From Ignelater luminosus (lineage: Eukaryota; Arthropoda; Insecta; Coleoptera; Elateridae), in NCBI GenBank assembly GCA_011009095.1, contig VTPC01091052.1, positions 17,722-81,721 on the forward strand: a stretch of DNA of 64,000 nucleotides, in the 5' to 3' direction. The notes under the pieces were generated by a model. It ran no database searches, had not been told where the DNA came from, and saw only the letters and a program-made list of their open reading frames with translations. Positions 1-9,820 of the stretch are shown here, piece after piece. A program made the translations under genes and the position numbers. Numbering within the stretch: the stretch's first letter is position 1; each line of letters opens with the position of its first letter.

Positions 1-1028
1 TTTCTTTTTATCCCAAGTTGGTGGATCTATGAGTCCATAGATGTTGGTATGCACTATTTCTAAAGGTCTCTTGGCTCTTATACGTTCATTAGAAAAGGAA
101 TTTCTTGTCTGCTTTGCTTTAAGGCATACTTCACAGATAGGATCATATTTAAAATTATTGAGTTTTATTCCATCTGGCATATAGATGTCCTAATTTCATA
201 TGCCATTCCTTTAATGGATTTACTTTTTTCACTATTAAAGCCTTTTGTTCTTTTTTCTCAAATTCTATTTCATATAGACCATTTTCTTTTAATCCTCCTT
301 CTGTTAATTTCTTCTGATCCTTGTATATTTTAATTTTGTTCTTTAAAAATTTTACTTCAGCACCATTTTGTGTAATAGTTTTTACTGATAATAGATTTTT
401 CGATAGCATTACTTGATCATTCTTTGCGAGACTTATTTCTGTTAATGTTTTCAGTATCTTTTAGTAAATTTTGATCACTAGTGAAATGAGAAGTACGTAG
501 ATGGAATCACTAACTTTTGTATCATTTGTGTGATACCTAAAGAAACAATTTCTTTCTACATGATTGCTCTTTTTAGAAATACTGCATGTTTTCTTTTGAC
601 ACAGTCTAGCTATGCGACCAAATTTGTTGCATTTATAACATTTTACTTGTTTATTATTCCCACATTGGTTAGTATTGTTAGGATTTGGGTTTCCTACCTT
701 ATCAGTTGCTGCTTTCTTAAGCTCAGCTGCTTTAAAAGCATTCCACATTTGCTTGATGAGTTTCTACCATAAGTAACCGCGAAGTTAGGTTGTCAAAAGT
801 TCTATCATTTTTTGGTGTTGACATCCAAGCATTGATAAAGAATTTAATAGTCTTTACATTTTTTATTTTAATATTAGTTGTTACTTGATTGATGATCTTT
901 AGAATATCTGATTTAGTTTTAGCCATATTCCGTGTTTTATCTTTAGGTTTAATGATAACACTTGTTTGAGGTGCGACAGCAACCTTCGAAGAATAAGTTT
1001 TAGAAGCTGAACATGCAGTGGTAGACAT
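1..1028 (-). pseudogene. Ty1/Copia retrotransposon relic: gag plus start of integrase, protease mostly deleted
   Basis: Read on the minus strand the order is Gag (about 1028-461), a short protease remnant, the gag-pre-integrase segment (409-155, motif WHMKLGHL) and the start of integrase (about 150-1, zinc-binding pair CEVC). This is the Copia order gag-PR-IN. Gag is broken by a frameshift near 740-770. It carries two zinc knuckles, each missing one ligand: CYKCNKFGRIARLC has Arg where His is expected, and CSISKKSNHVERNC has Ser for the second Cys. Only the last few protease residues before KNLLSV remain, so most of the protease is gone. In integrase the expected first catalytic Asp is Asn (VHTNIYG). 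The element runs off the left edge, so reverse transcriptase and LTRs are not seen. A dead copy; Copia assignment is confident. Confidence 0.82.
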
Positions 1029-1150
1029 AATACCTCGATTAATAATCTCAGGAAGCCGCTTTGAGGTAGTCTTCAGAAGGGATTCGAAATTAGCATTTAA
1101 AGAAACAAGTATTTCATCAAACTTGCTGTTGATTATATCTACACTTTTAA

Positions 1151-1195
1151 TTATATTAAAGTATATTAAATTATATTAAATTATATTAAATTATT
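1151..1195. repeat. 10-bp AT tandem repeat
   Basis: About 4.5 copies of the unit TTATATTAAA in direct tandem, one with a T to G change. Simple-sequence DNA with no sign of function. Confidence 0.85.
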
Positions 1196-3382
1196 CTATC
1201 TGTCTGTCCTACATTCGCAATTTTCATTTTAGAGAAATGTATGTAACCGTAAAATTTAATTTAGAACTCAGAACACTATCAAACCTGCGTTCGATCGAAT
1301 ATTTCATTATAACCTAAACATAAATAAGACAAGCAAATTTAAATACGCTATTAAAAATGGTTTTTTTTAAATATTACAAAAAATGACCAGGCTACATTCA
1401 TTCTGTAAATCTAACTGATATGAAGTCCTCATTATTACTGAGTACTCTTCAAATAAGACTTATGTGTGTACGTGTAGCTAATTGTTTCTATCACAGAACT
1501 CGAAAGTTTTAAACTTCGATCGTACATTGAAAATTCTTAAACAAATATTAAATTTTTGTTTCTAAAGGGCAGTAGATATTTCTAACTTTTTATGCACAAA
1601 CGTGGCATAAATAAGAATAAGCTTAGCGCCAATTCGGTTTTTGCGAAATAATTTTTTGCGCTAAATAAAATTAAGGAAGTCCGTGGTACACTTTCCAACA
1701 TATACATACATAACAAATGCACAGTAATTAAGTATCAATTCAAAATACAAACATGAGCTGATAGTACAGGAGAATTGAATAACAATAATAATTATAATGC
1801 ATCATAAATTCATAATACCAAAAATTAATAATTAAGGCATTTGTCAGTAAAAACGGTATAATGCAAAATGTAAACAAATAAAAAAAGAAGGAAACAAAAT
1901 ATTGGTAACCATTCAATTACTTAAGTTTAATGTTGGGTCGTAAACATCAAAGATTATTTTGTCTCATTAAAAATTTAGAAAAATGTAATTTTAAAAGCAT
2001 AACGCAATGTAAGAAATTTACAATAAATAAAACATTTCAACTTGAGTACACAAATACATTTTATATACACAGGTTTAACATCAGTTAAAAGACTTACCAA
2101 TGATGAAGAAAAAATGATTAGAGACACAGATCTGTCCTTACTGGTTCCATCACTAGAACAAAAAAGCAGGCATAAAAAATCATTCTTAAAACAATTTTTT
2201 TTCTAAATTTTCTCTTATTTTGTTCACTGTATGAAAAACATTTTAAACTGAATAAATAATGTGTTGCTAAGAGAACATGAAATATAACATTACTGTTAAT
2301 TACGAACCAAAAACAAAATTATAACTGGAATTAAACAAAATTTAGAAAAAAAGAACATTTAAAAATTGCAAATTTCAAACAATTAACCAATTAATAATGT
2401 AGAAAAACATCTTGTTAGAGCTGAAGAAAGCGTTTGGAGATCTCAACAAGGTTGTCTGTTGGGGAAGAGCTCGGAAAACATGGACATCCAAACGTGGACG
2501 CTCTAAAGAAGCTAAATCCCCGAAAGAAGAGAACAGAAATAAACCCTCAGAATGTGTAAAAGAGCTCAAACTTACTCCCTAGCAATCGGGGTGGATCCTA
2601 AAATGTAATATCCACTTGGAAAATCACCCACCAAGAGTTCCGCAAACGAAAAATCACTCACCAACTTTGTAAGGGACATCAAGGTCACACACCCCTGTCG
2701 TACGTCACTTCGATGTCTACGGTTAAGTGACAGTAGGATGGGGAAAATTTTCTACTGACAAGCTGCTCAAAGCAACACGACCGTTGGCATTGAAAACTTA
2801 AGAGTTTAGGACTCACCGAAACTCGTTCTACTTGGAGACCGGAAAGGTTAACCAATCTAGGCTATTTTGAAGCTAAAACGGGGTAAAATTATTAAAGAAT
2901 CCACCAAGCGTAAAGATATCAAAAAACGCCAAATTATAAAGGACTCTCGAACAAGGAAGACCAGAATATCAAGATTATCTCCAGAGACCAGGCTTGAAAA
3001 ACTAAGTTTTTTGATAAAGAGGGAATATTAGAAATACATACAGAAAAAAAACTGTTAAGACCGATATGATGAAGTAAGAGTTTAATAATTAAGATGGGAA
3101 AGAACTAAATCAGAACAATGCTCATTGATACGGAGATTAATCTCAAGATCTCGCCAGAAACACGCTAACAGGAGCAAAGAAAAGGAACTGTTATCAGCAT
3201 ATTCAAATGCACACTCACCTTCTCAAATATTATTTATTAAAGAGATTTACGATATATTTCGCTATCTTGGAGTAGTAAGACTTCATTTATAGATAAAAGA
3301 AATAATAGAAACAAGTCTCAGTAAAAACATACTAAAATTGACATCGGATGAACATTTCTAAAGGTCGAAAAAGGCAAAAATG
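1196..3382. other. AT-rich noncoding stretch, no gene recognised
   Basis: No coding frame resembling a known protein on either strand. The part at about 2400-3200 is less AT-rich than its surroundings and could be an old unrecognised repeat, but I see no terminal repeats or domains. It may be intronic sequence of the synaptotagmin-family gene whose last exon is at 13976. Confidence 0.4.
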
Positions 3383-3384
3383 TA

Positions 3385-3412
3385 CGAGGGCGGTTCAGTA
3401 AGTACTCGTGTT
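3385..3412 (+). repeat. mariner 1 left terminal inverted repeat
   Basis: Starts CGAGGGCGGTTCAGTAAGTA and pairs with 4621-4648 with two mismatches in 28 bases. Confidence 0.93.
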
Positions 3413-3563
3413 TGACGACAGAAGGCGTTCCTGAGGGAAGTTGGTGTTATCATCGTGTGCTGCCATCTATCAAACGACGGTATAACAAATTGCAGACTGA
3501 TTGATAGGTTAGTTTGGATTTGACAGCCATTTGAGTAAGACGTGTTTCGTGATTTTAGCTAAG

Positions 3564-4583
3564 ATGGAAAAAGAGCAGTATCGTTCGGTAATTCGCTTTC
3601 TGTTTTTGGATGGGAAACAATGCGAGGCGATAAAAGCAAAGTTGGATGCTGTTTATGGGGACACTTCGCCATCTATGACCACAGTTAGATATTGGTTCAA
3701 CGAATTTAAACGACCAGGACGCCCGGCAGACGTGGTTACCGAGGAAATCATTCAAAAAGTCCACGACATGATTCTCGCTGATCGACGAACGAAAGTGCGT
3801 GAAGTAGCAGAGGCCGTAGGTGTGTCGACCGGAACGGCAATTAATATTTTACATGATAAGTTGGCGATGAAGAAATTGTCGGCGCGATGGGTGCCGCGAT
3901 TGCTAACGGTGGACAACAAGCTGATGCGGCTGTTAACTTCGAAGCAGTGTTTGAAGCAATTTAAGCTAAATCCGAAGGAGTTTTTGCGTCGAGTTGTCAC
4001 CGTTGATGAAACCTGGATTCATCATTACACACCAGAAACTAAGCAACAATCAAAACAATGGATTTCTCCCGGTGAATCTGCTCCAAAGAAGGCGAAGATG
4101 GTTCCATCGGCCGGAAAGGTCATGGCGACGATTTTTTGGGATGCGAACGGCGTCATCCTCATGGATTTTTTAGAAAAAGGAAGAACGATCACTGGACAAT
4201 ACTACAGTGAGTTATTAGACAGCTTCGACAAAAAATTGAAGGAGACACGGCCGCATTTGGCGAAAAAGAAGGTGCTGTTTCACCACGATAACGCACCAGC
4301 ACATTCATCCGGAGTTGTCGCCGCCAAACTGCATGAATTGCGTTATGAATTGCTGCCGCACCCCCCGTATTCACCCGATCTGGCTCCCTGCGACTTTTTC
4401 TTGTTTCCTAACATGAAGAAATGGCTCGCGGGAAAAAAATTTAGCTCAAACGAGAAAGTCATCGCCGAGATAGAGGCGTATTTTGGAGAGTTCGACAAAT
4501 CCTATTTTTTGGAGGGGTTAAAAAAATAGCAGGAACGTTGGGAGAAGTGTATATTTCTAAAAGGAGACTATGTTGAAAAATAA
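3564..4583 (+). pseudogene. mariner 1 transposase, near-intact with one late nonsense codon
   Basis: Cut-and-paste DNA transposase acting on the element's TIRs in the nucleus. The start is taken at 3564 (MEKEQYRSVI) because this matches the usual mariner N-terminus; the frame is open from 3531. The first third is a helix-turn-helix DNA-binding region. The catalytic triad is visible: Asp in VTVDETW, Asp in HHDNAPAH, and, with exactly 34 residues between, Asp in APCDFFLF (DD34D). The linker motif YSPDLAP is also present. Two lesions are seen. About 10 residues are missing in frame around FKRPGRPADV compared with the copy at 15247. A TAG at 4527-4529 sits where Trp is expected in KKW-QERWEKC, followed by 17 more in-frame codons ending GDYVEK and TAA at 4581. 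Probably inactive or weak, but close to intact. Confidence 0.93.
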
Positions 4584-4620
4584 AAAAAAAATTTTTGAAA
4601 AAAGTTGTGTCTTCATTTCT

Positions 4621-4648
4621 AACACGGGTACTTATTGAACCGCCCTCG
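4621..4648 (-). repeat. mariner 1 right terminal inverted repeat
   Basis: Its reverse complement starts CGAGGGCGGTTCAATAAGTA and matches the left end. It is followed by the TA target duplication. Confidence 0.93.
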
Positions 4649-4859
4649 TATGTGTGGTTATTTCTTTTCCACAGAAGCAAAATGAATAAATATAAACATA
4701 TTACGAAGTAGGAAATTAAACAACTATCTTTAAGATTTTAATTTTTTAATTTAATTAATGATATTAATTGAACCAAATACCTTTACTAATAATAATCTGT
4801 AGCTATATCAGCGTATATGGAAACAAATCTAACTTCCCAAACTAGATAATTTTAAAAAA

Positions 4860-5345
4860 TTCCGTTTTACAGACAGAGATTTCAAGTACATGATAAGGAG
4901 CACTAAAGTGATCAACCAACAATATCCTATTACTCGCTACATGTTGTTTTAAAAAAGTTATTCTGGAAGCAAAAAAGAAGCAAGGCAATATGTATAAAAA
5001 ATTCTTCGTTACAAGAAAAATAATGATTAGGAAAAATATAAAAGACTTCAAAATTTTAGAAAAAGAAAAAATAATATTATATTATAAAAATAAGATAGAT
5101 AAAAACAGAGGTGATAGTTAGAAAATGTAGAAGATCCTAAAGACGTTAATAAATCCTAAGCTTAAAACCAATATAAGAGAAATTATTTTTGAAGACCGAA
5201 AAGAAACTAATTCTATGGTAATAGCTGAAAGGTTAAATTGCTACTGTGTACAAAGTGTGAAAACCATTATTAACTCGATACAGCCTAGAAATAAATTTAT
5301 TATTTAGATTTAAAGAAACTTTAAACCTTTTTACATAAATTCCGT
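4860..5345 (+). pseudogene. LINE-A relic, part 1: region between endonuclease and reverse transcriptase
   Basis: A plus-strand translation with stops and frame changes reads through a basic region and then a stretch including NIREIIFEDRKETN and AERLNCY, characteristic of the linker between endonuclease and reverse transcriptase in LINE ORF2 proteins. I infer that it is the upstream part of the reverse-transcriptase relic resuming near 6255, with foreign DNA between. Family level (CR1/Jockey-like) is uncertain. Confidence 0.55.
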
Positions 5346-6254
5346 GAAATATTCTGTAACGCAACCTTGCATTACAAAATAAATTAAAATTTAACAGACT
5401 CTTTTTGGTCTTAGGCCAGCTAGTTTGAGAGAGTGATCTTGAGTGTGGGATAAGGAAGTTATATATACAATGAAAATTGAAAAACCAATCAAGAAAACGG
5501 GCGCCAATGTTTTTATTTAAAAAAAAATACAAAAAATCAACAAATATAAATAAGATACAAATTCAGACAAGTTCTAATTACAATTTGCCATCAATATAAA
5601 GAAACAATACATGATAGCAATGTAATAGAAATTCAAAAAGCTTTTATAGAAATATTTAATCACAAGAGCGAGAATAAATATAATCTTAAGAAAAATTTTA
5701 AGGTCTTATCAACCATAACTCTCATCTAATTTCAAAATTGAAATCTCTCAAATGCAAAGATATAAATAAAAACTTCCAAACTTAAGTAAATTAAGTGCAA
5801 TAACCAAGATCTACTAGAAAGATCAAACAAATAATAAAAAAACTTCTATCTATCAAAAAGATAAAATTAATACTTTATAAACCATAAAATATTTTGATAA
5901 ATTTAGAACGCACAACTTAATAATCGAGAATCAAAAAGTTCAAAAAAACCATTTATCACGGATTCCCCGCTGGAATACAAGCCGGCATGGCAGAGATAGA
6001 ACCAACCTATAACAACCTAACTCACGGAACACAACTTCTTAATTCGCGTTCTAAGTCTTTTCGTTTGTCAACCCGATTTTAATAACTAGAGGAGCTAATA
6101 AAAGAAAACCAAACTACCAATGTAAACTACCAAAATAACCCCTTCAACAAGAGAAAAACTACAAAATACAAGATCAAACCGACAGCAAAAAGGTTAAACT
6201 ACAACACCTATAACGGAACAAAAAGTGAACGTTACAATCCCTCAACGAACTTAA
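5346..6254. other. interrupting sequence in LINE-A, possibly LTR-element debris
   Basis: About 0.9 kb separates two parts of the same LINE reading. On the minus strand at 5506-5498 there is TGGCGCCCG, identical to the first nine bases of a tRNA-Lys-type primer-binding site, one base from a sequence ending CA (TG at 5508 on the plus strand). That is what the end of a minus-strand 5' LTR would look like. I could not find a second LTR copy or a target duplication, so the identity is tentative. No coding frame is recognised. Confidence 0.3.
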
Positions 6255-7210
6255 ACAAAAACTAAATTCAAACAGTAATTATGGAGATATTTTAACGAAG
6301 GAATTAATCAAAGTGACCTTTAGAAATATTGGGTATCCACTTTTAAATTTTATAAACACTAGCTTCAAAAATGGTGAAACACCAGATGAATTACAATGTT
6401 CGTATGTAACACGTGTTTCAAAAATGAAGACTACAAAGCGATTTGATCAAAAAAGATCAATTAGTGTTTTATTATTTGATATAAGAAAATTGTTAGAAGA
6501 AGTTGTTTATAAACAGTTTTTAGAATTTATAGAAGAAAATACATTTACAAGCTGGATTTTGAAGAAACTATTCTACCGAAACTGCAATTCAATATGTTGT
6601 AGAAAATTGAAGAAAAAGCATGGAGAAGAGAGAAATTATTATAGCAGTGTTTTTAGACTTTAAAAGGGCTTCTGAGACTATTGATAGAAATAGATTAATT
6701 ATTATTAAACTTCATGAATATAGGTGTCAGCAAACAAAAATTTTAAATGTGTTCTCTAATAAAAAAAAGTAATAACATGGGAGTTCCACAAGGTAATAAA
6801 CTAGGACTTTTGTTATTTATTTTATACATTAATGGCATGCCAACTGTCTTGAAAAACTGTAATGCGCAATTGTTTAAAGACAATGGGTCGGTTTTTTCTT
6901 AAACTTAAACATTCTTTTTAATTACCATGACAACCGATTTCGTCCTTTTTTTTCTTGTTGGGATCAGGTAAAGCTATACTTCTTTAGATTTTTAAAGAAG
7001 TTTCATTAGTTAATGAAAGGAGAGTAGAAACCGGGGCAATAATATTAATACTGCTATTAGAAAAATAAATATAAAATTAAATCTTGTTGTTAATTGATTA
7101 AAAGTAAATGAATTAAAATTAAATCTCTCCAAAAAAAATAATTATTGTTATAAAGAATAAACCGAGAAACGTTCATGTGTCAATTAGTGGTCAAACGAAA
7201 GTGTACATAC
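6255..7210 (+). pseudogene. LINE-A relic, part 2: reverse transcriptase core
   Basis: Degenerate reverse transcriptase of a non-LTR retrotransposon. Visible blocks in order are PLLNFINTSFKNGETPDEL, a decayed version of the RPISLL block near 6450, VFLDFKRASETID (the LDFxKAFD block), GVPQGNKLGLLLFILYING (the GVPQGSILGPLLF block) and AQLFKDNG, where FADD or YADD should stand. The catalytic aspartates of that last motif are lost. Several frameshifts and stops are present. The coding sequence stops exactly at the target duplication of the LTR element inserted at 7211 and resumes at 9821. Confidence 0.78.
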
Positions 7211-7416
7211 TGTTATGATATGGAGAGCTCTTTTTCTCAGGGTCCTTATTTTTCTTCGTTTGGTTCTTAATTTTTTTATTAAAACGCTATTTTCTTGACA
7301 ATATTAATTTATTTATATTTTACTGTCATTACATTTATCAAACAAAAAAAAACATTTTTTTTATGCTCTCTTTTTTTATCATTTTCAAATATCACTACAT
7401 TTTTAATATCATCACA
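7211..7416 (-). repeat. 3' LTR (left copy) of the gag-only element
   Basis: 206 bp, TG...CA on the plus strand, near-identical to 9600-9806. Preceded by target-site copy ATAC at 7207-7210. Confidence 0.9.
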
Positions 7417-7426
7417 TTTCCCCTCC
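7417..7426 (-). promoter_or_regulatory. polypurine tract
   Basis: Minus-strand GGAGGGGAAA directly abutting the 3' LTR, the expected place and composition for the primer of plus-strand DNA synthesis. Confidence 0.82.
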
Positions 7427-7657
7427 ATATTAATATAAATTTTAAGCGTTTTATACTATAGCTTTAATTTTGATTAATATTAACTAAAATATACTCAATT
7501 GTGAATTCCATTACAATTTGATCTTTGTTTCTTTTATTTGTCTTATGTAATATAATAGATATTGTTTTGTTTCATGGTATACATAATCATTTTTTTATGG
7601 TGTTTTTATTTTATGTTTTTATTCTAACCTCAATTATGTGAATTGACGGTCTTGCAT

Positions 7658-7788
7658 TTTGACATTTGTCGAACGTCATTTTGACATTAGGCAACTGTCA
7701 TTCATTTTTTTTGACATTAGTTAATTGTCATTTTTGACATTAGTTAATTGTCATTTTTGACATTTGTTAATTGTCACTTTGACATTAC
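7658..7788. repeat. about 23-bp tandem repeat, TTTGACATTAGTTAATTGTCA units
   Basis: Five complete units plus a partial one. Each holds TGACA and TGTCA about 9 bases apart, so every unit is itself a small inverted repeat. The two central units are identical and the outer ones have diverged. The array lies in the noncoding 3' part of the gag-only LTR element, between the ORF end and the polypurine tract. Confidence 0.85.
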
Positions 7789-8403
7789 ATTATTTCAACA
7801 GAATAACAATTTAAAATTTTATAAGTTTAGTTAGCATTATTAACATTTTATACAGGATTTTTTTTATTGTTTTTTTTTAACTCAATATTCGATATTTTCA
7901 TTTTATTTCACATTTCCTTCCTATTTCTCCCTTATTTTCCTCTATTTTCCAACTAGCTTTCATTCATGCTGCATTCATACAAATCATTTTCTACAACTTC
8001 TTAAGAAATTGCAAAAATTATTTTCTCTAGTAGTAACGTTTTCTTCATATAACTTAACTCCCTGCCTCATTTATCTACTTCAATATCATATTTTATCTTT
8101 ACTTATTCATATTAAGGATCATATTTTGACCTTTTCTTTTAATATTATCAATCATATCATTAATTATTTATTATTATTATCATTATTATTCTACTAACTT
8201 CATATTCAAATCTTCATAATTATCATCATTTTAATAATACTTCATTAATAATTATTTAACTCATTATGATTATCTTTAACACATTCATTCAAGCATCATT
8301 CATACCTTCTTGTCAAACCTAATACGAAATGTTCCCTATTCTTCTTTGGTTATTTTTGTCAACATTGGCTTGTAATTTTTACTTTAACATTCTCTTGTAG
8401 CAT
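7789..8403. other. AT-rich 3' noncoding part of the gag-only element
   Basis: Lies between the ORF and the tandem repeat. Very AT-rich, with many ATT/CATT runs and no coding signature. Confidence 0.5.
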
Positions 8404-9534
8404 TTATTCTAGTTCTTTGATTTTCTTTCTTTTTCTGTATTTGTAATTTCTTTGTTCCTCTCTGACTCCTGATAGTAAATTCTTTAAATGTTCTTTCATT
8501 ATCATTTTATATTTTTCAATCCTTATTTTGGATTTACTATCTGTCTTAAATATTTTATACCTCGATTCCTTATTTTTCTTTCTAGTCTTATTTTTAGATT
8601 TTCTTTTGACTTTGATCCCCTCTAACCTTTTATTTTCCATTGTCATTTTCATTTTGTTTCTTCTTTCCGCTTTTCTTGCTCTTCTTAGTTTATTCTGCCA
8701 ATTAATAGTACATTTCAATTTTTCTTTATTATTATTGTTATTTTGATAATTTTTTTCTTTTTTGTAATTATTCTTTATCTTATTTTTAAGATTTGCCTTT
8801 CTTATTGGTAAACTGTTAATTCTTTCTTTTGGATTTATTCGTTTGTGGTTTACTGAGAATTTTGCCATATTTTGAATCCCGCTATCTAATATACAATAAT
8901 GACTTGATCCATGATTACCTGCTGTTGATTTCTCTTCAACATTTTTATTTATTTTTTCTAATTCTATTTTCACAGTCTGCTGGTAGTTTTCTTGTGCTTT
9001 TTCTTGCTCCTTAATTTTCTCATTTATATCTGCATCCCTTATTTGTAACATGTTGATAATTTCTTCTTGGTGTCTTTCTATTTTCCTACGCATTTCATTC
9101 TGACATTCATCTATCTTATTATTCACCTCTTCTTGTATTTCACCTCTCATGTTTTTAACAATATTATCCCATCTATTCTCATGATCTTCAAATTTTCTTT
9201 TAATTTCTTCAAATCTTTTCTCTTGATTATGATTGATTTCTTCAAATCTTTTAGTATTATCTTGTTTAATCTCTTCTAATCTTTTAGTTTGGTCTTCAAA
9301 TCTTTTATCTTGGTCTTGTTTCATTTCTATTAATATTTTAAGTAAATCTGGTTGTTGTTGTCTTATTTCTTTTTGCTCTTTATCTCCCTTTTCAACATCT
9401 CCCATGGTCTCCTCCATACTTGTACTTTCTTCTTCCATCTGTTCAATTTCAACATTTTCGTCCTCTCTTTTGTCCCTTTTTCTACTATCTACCGATTTAC
9501 CTCGCTTTGACATCTTTCCACTACCAACAGACAA
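8404..9534 (-). CDS. Gag-like coiled-coil protein of the LTR element (376 aa)
   Basis: Intact ORF and the only one in the element. The start is either Met 1 or Met 8 (MSKRGKS, 9513). Residues about 15-65 are acidic and Glu-rich. Residues about 65-200 are a long predicted coiled coil containing 11-residue repeats with core RFEEI or RLEEI (RLEEIKQDNTK, RFEEINHNQEK). Residues about 215-376 are Lys/Arg-rich and low in complexity, as expected of a nucleic-acid-binding tail. No CCHC zinc knuckle, protease or polymerase motif is present. Coiled-coil N-termini with such repeats are known from Gags of insect Gypsy-group elements; the Gag role here is inferred from position after the primer-binding site. 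It could instead be a truncated Gag joined to noncoding-derived sequence. Confidence 0.75.
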   Translation of the reverse strand: MSVGSGKMSKRGKSVDSRKRDKREDENVEIEQMEEESTSMEETMGDVEKGDKEQKEIRQQQPDLLKILIEMKQDQDKRFEDQTKRLEEIKQDNTKRFEEINHNQEKRFEEIKRKFEDHENRWDNIVKNMRGEIQEEVNNKIDECQNEMRRKIERHQEEIINMLQIRDADINEKIKEQEKAQENYQQTVKIELEKINKNVEEKSTAGNHGSSHYCILDSGIQNMAKFSVNHKRINPKERINSLPIRKANLKNKIKNNYKKEKNYQNNNNNKEKLKCTINWQNKLRRARKAERRNKMKMTMENKRLEGIKVKRKSKNKTRKKNKESRYKIFKTDSKSKIRIEKYKMIMKEHLKNLLSGVREEQRNYKYRKRKKIKELE

Positions 9535-9575
9535 CTAACAAAATGATAATTATGTCTTTTATTTAACTTGCCCTA

Positions 9576-9591
9576 CCACGTTGGGTCGCCA
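9576..9591 (-). promoter_or_regulatory. primer-binding site, tRNA-Lys-like
   Basis: Minus-strand TGGCGACCCAACGTGG, 8 nt inside the 5' LTR. It differs by one inserted base from the tRNA-Lys(1,2)-type site TGGCGCCCAACGTGG. This position is where reverse transcription is primed. Confidence 0.78.
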
Positions 9592-9599
9592 ATTTTTTA

Positions 9600-9820
9600 T
9601 GTTATGATATGGAGAGCTCTTTTTCTCAGGGTCCTTATTTTTCTTCGTTTGATTCTTAATTTTTTTATTAAAACGCTATTTTCTTGACAATATTAATTTA
9701 TTTATATTTTACTGTCATTACATTTATCAAACAAAAAAAAAACATTTTTTTTATACTCTCTTTTTTTATCATTTTCAAATATCACTACATTTTTAATATC
9801 ATCACATTAATATCATCACA
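9600..9820 (-). repeat. 5' LTR (right copy) of the gag-only element
   Basis: Matches 7211-7416, then repeats the last 14 bases (TTAATATCATCACA) once more before target-site copy ATAC at 9821-9824. As the upstream LTR it should carry the promoter, but I see no convincing TATA box. Confidence 0.88.

Larger units (their letters stand above)
3385..4648 (+). mobile_element. mariner (Tc1/mariner superfamily) element 1
   Basis: A 1,264-bp element flanked by TA dinucleotides (3383-3384 and 4649-4650), the target duplication of this superfamily. The terminal inverted repeats begin CGAGGGCGGTTCA and match at 26 of 28 bases including the terminal CG. The single internal gene encodes a DD34D transposase. 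Length, TIRs and TA duplication are all typical of a full-length mariner. The TIRs differ from those of the second mariner at 15068 after the shared CGAGGG core, so these are different subfamilies. Confidence 0.96.
7211..9820 (-). mobile_element. non-autonomous gag-only LTR retrotransposon, recent insertion
   Basis: A complete small LTR element in minus orientation. Direct repeats of 206 bp (7211-7416) and 221 bp (9600-9820) start TG and end CA. They differ by about two substitutions, one A-run indel and a 14-bp terminal duplication in the right copy. The insertion is flanked by the 4-bp target duplication ATAC (7207-7210 and 9821-9824), as for Ty3/Gypsy-like integrases. On the minus strand the 5' LTR is followed after 8 nt by a primer-binding site (9591-9576), and the 3' LTR is directly preceded by the polypurine tract GGAGGGGAAA (7426-7417). 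The interior holds a single 376-codon Gag-like ORF and no protease, reverse transcriptase or integrase. It interrupts LINE-A. Confidence 0.9.

Noticed and set aside
9233..9538. Plus-strand Ser/Leu-rich frame of 101 codons
   Set aside because: Antisense of the Gag-like coiled-coil ORF; its composition is what the reverse of Lys/Glu codons gives.
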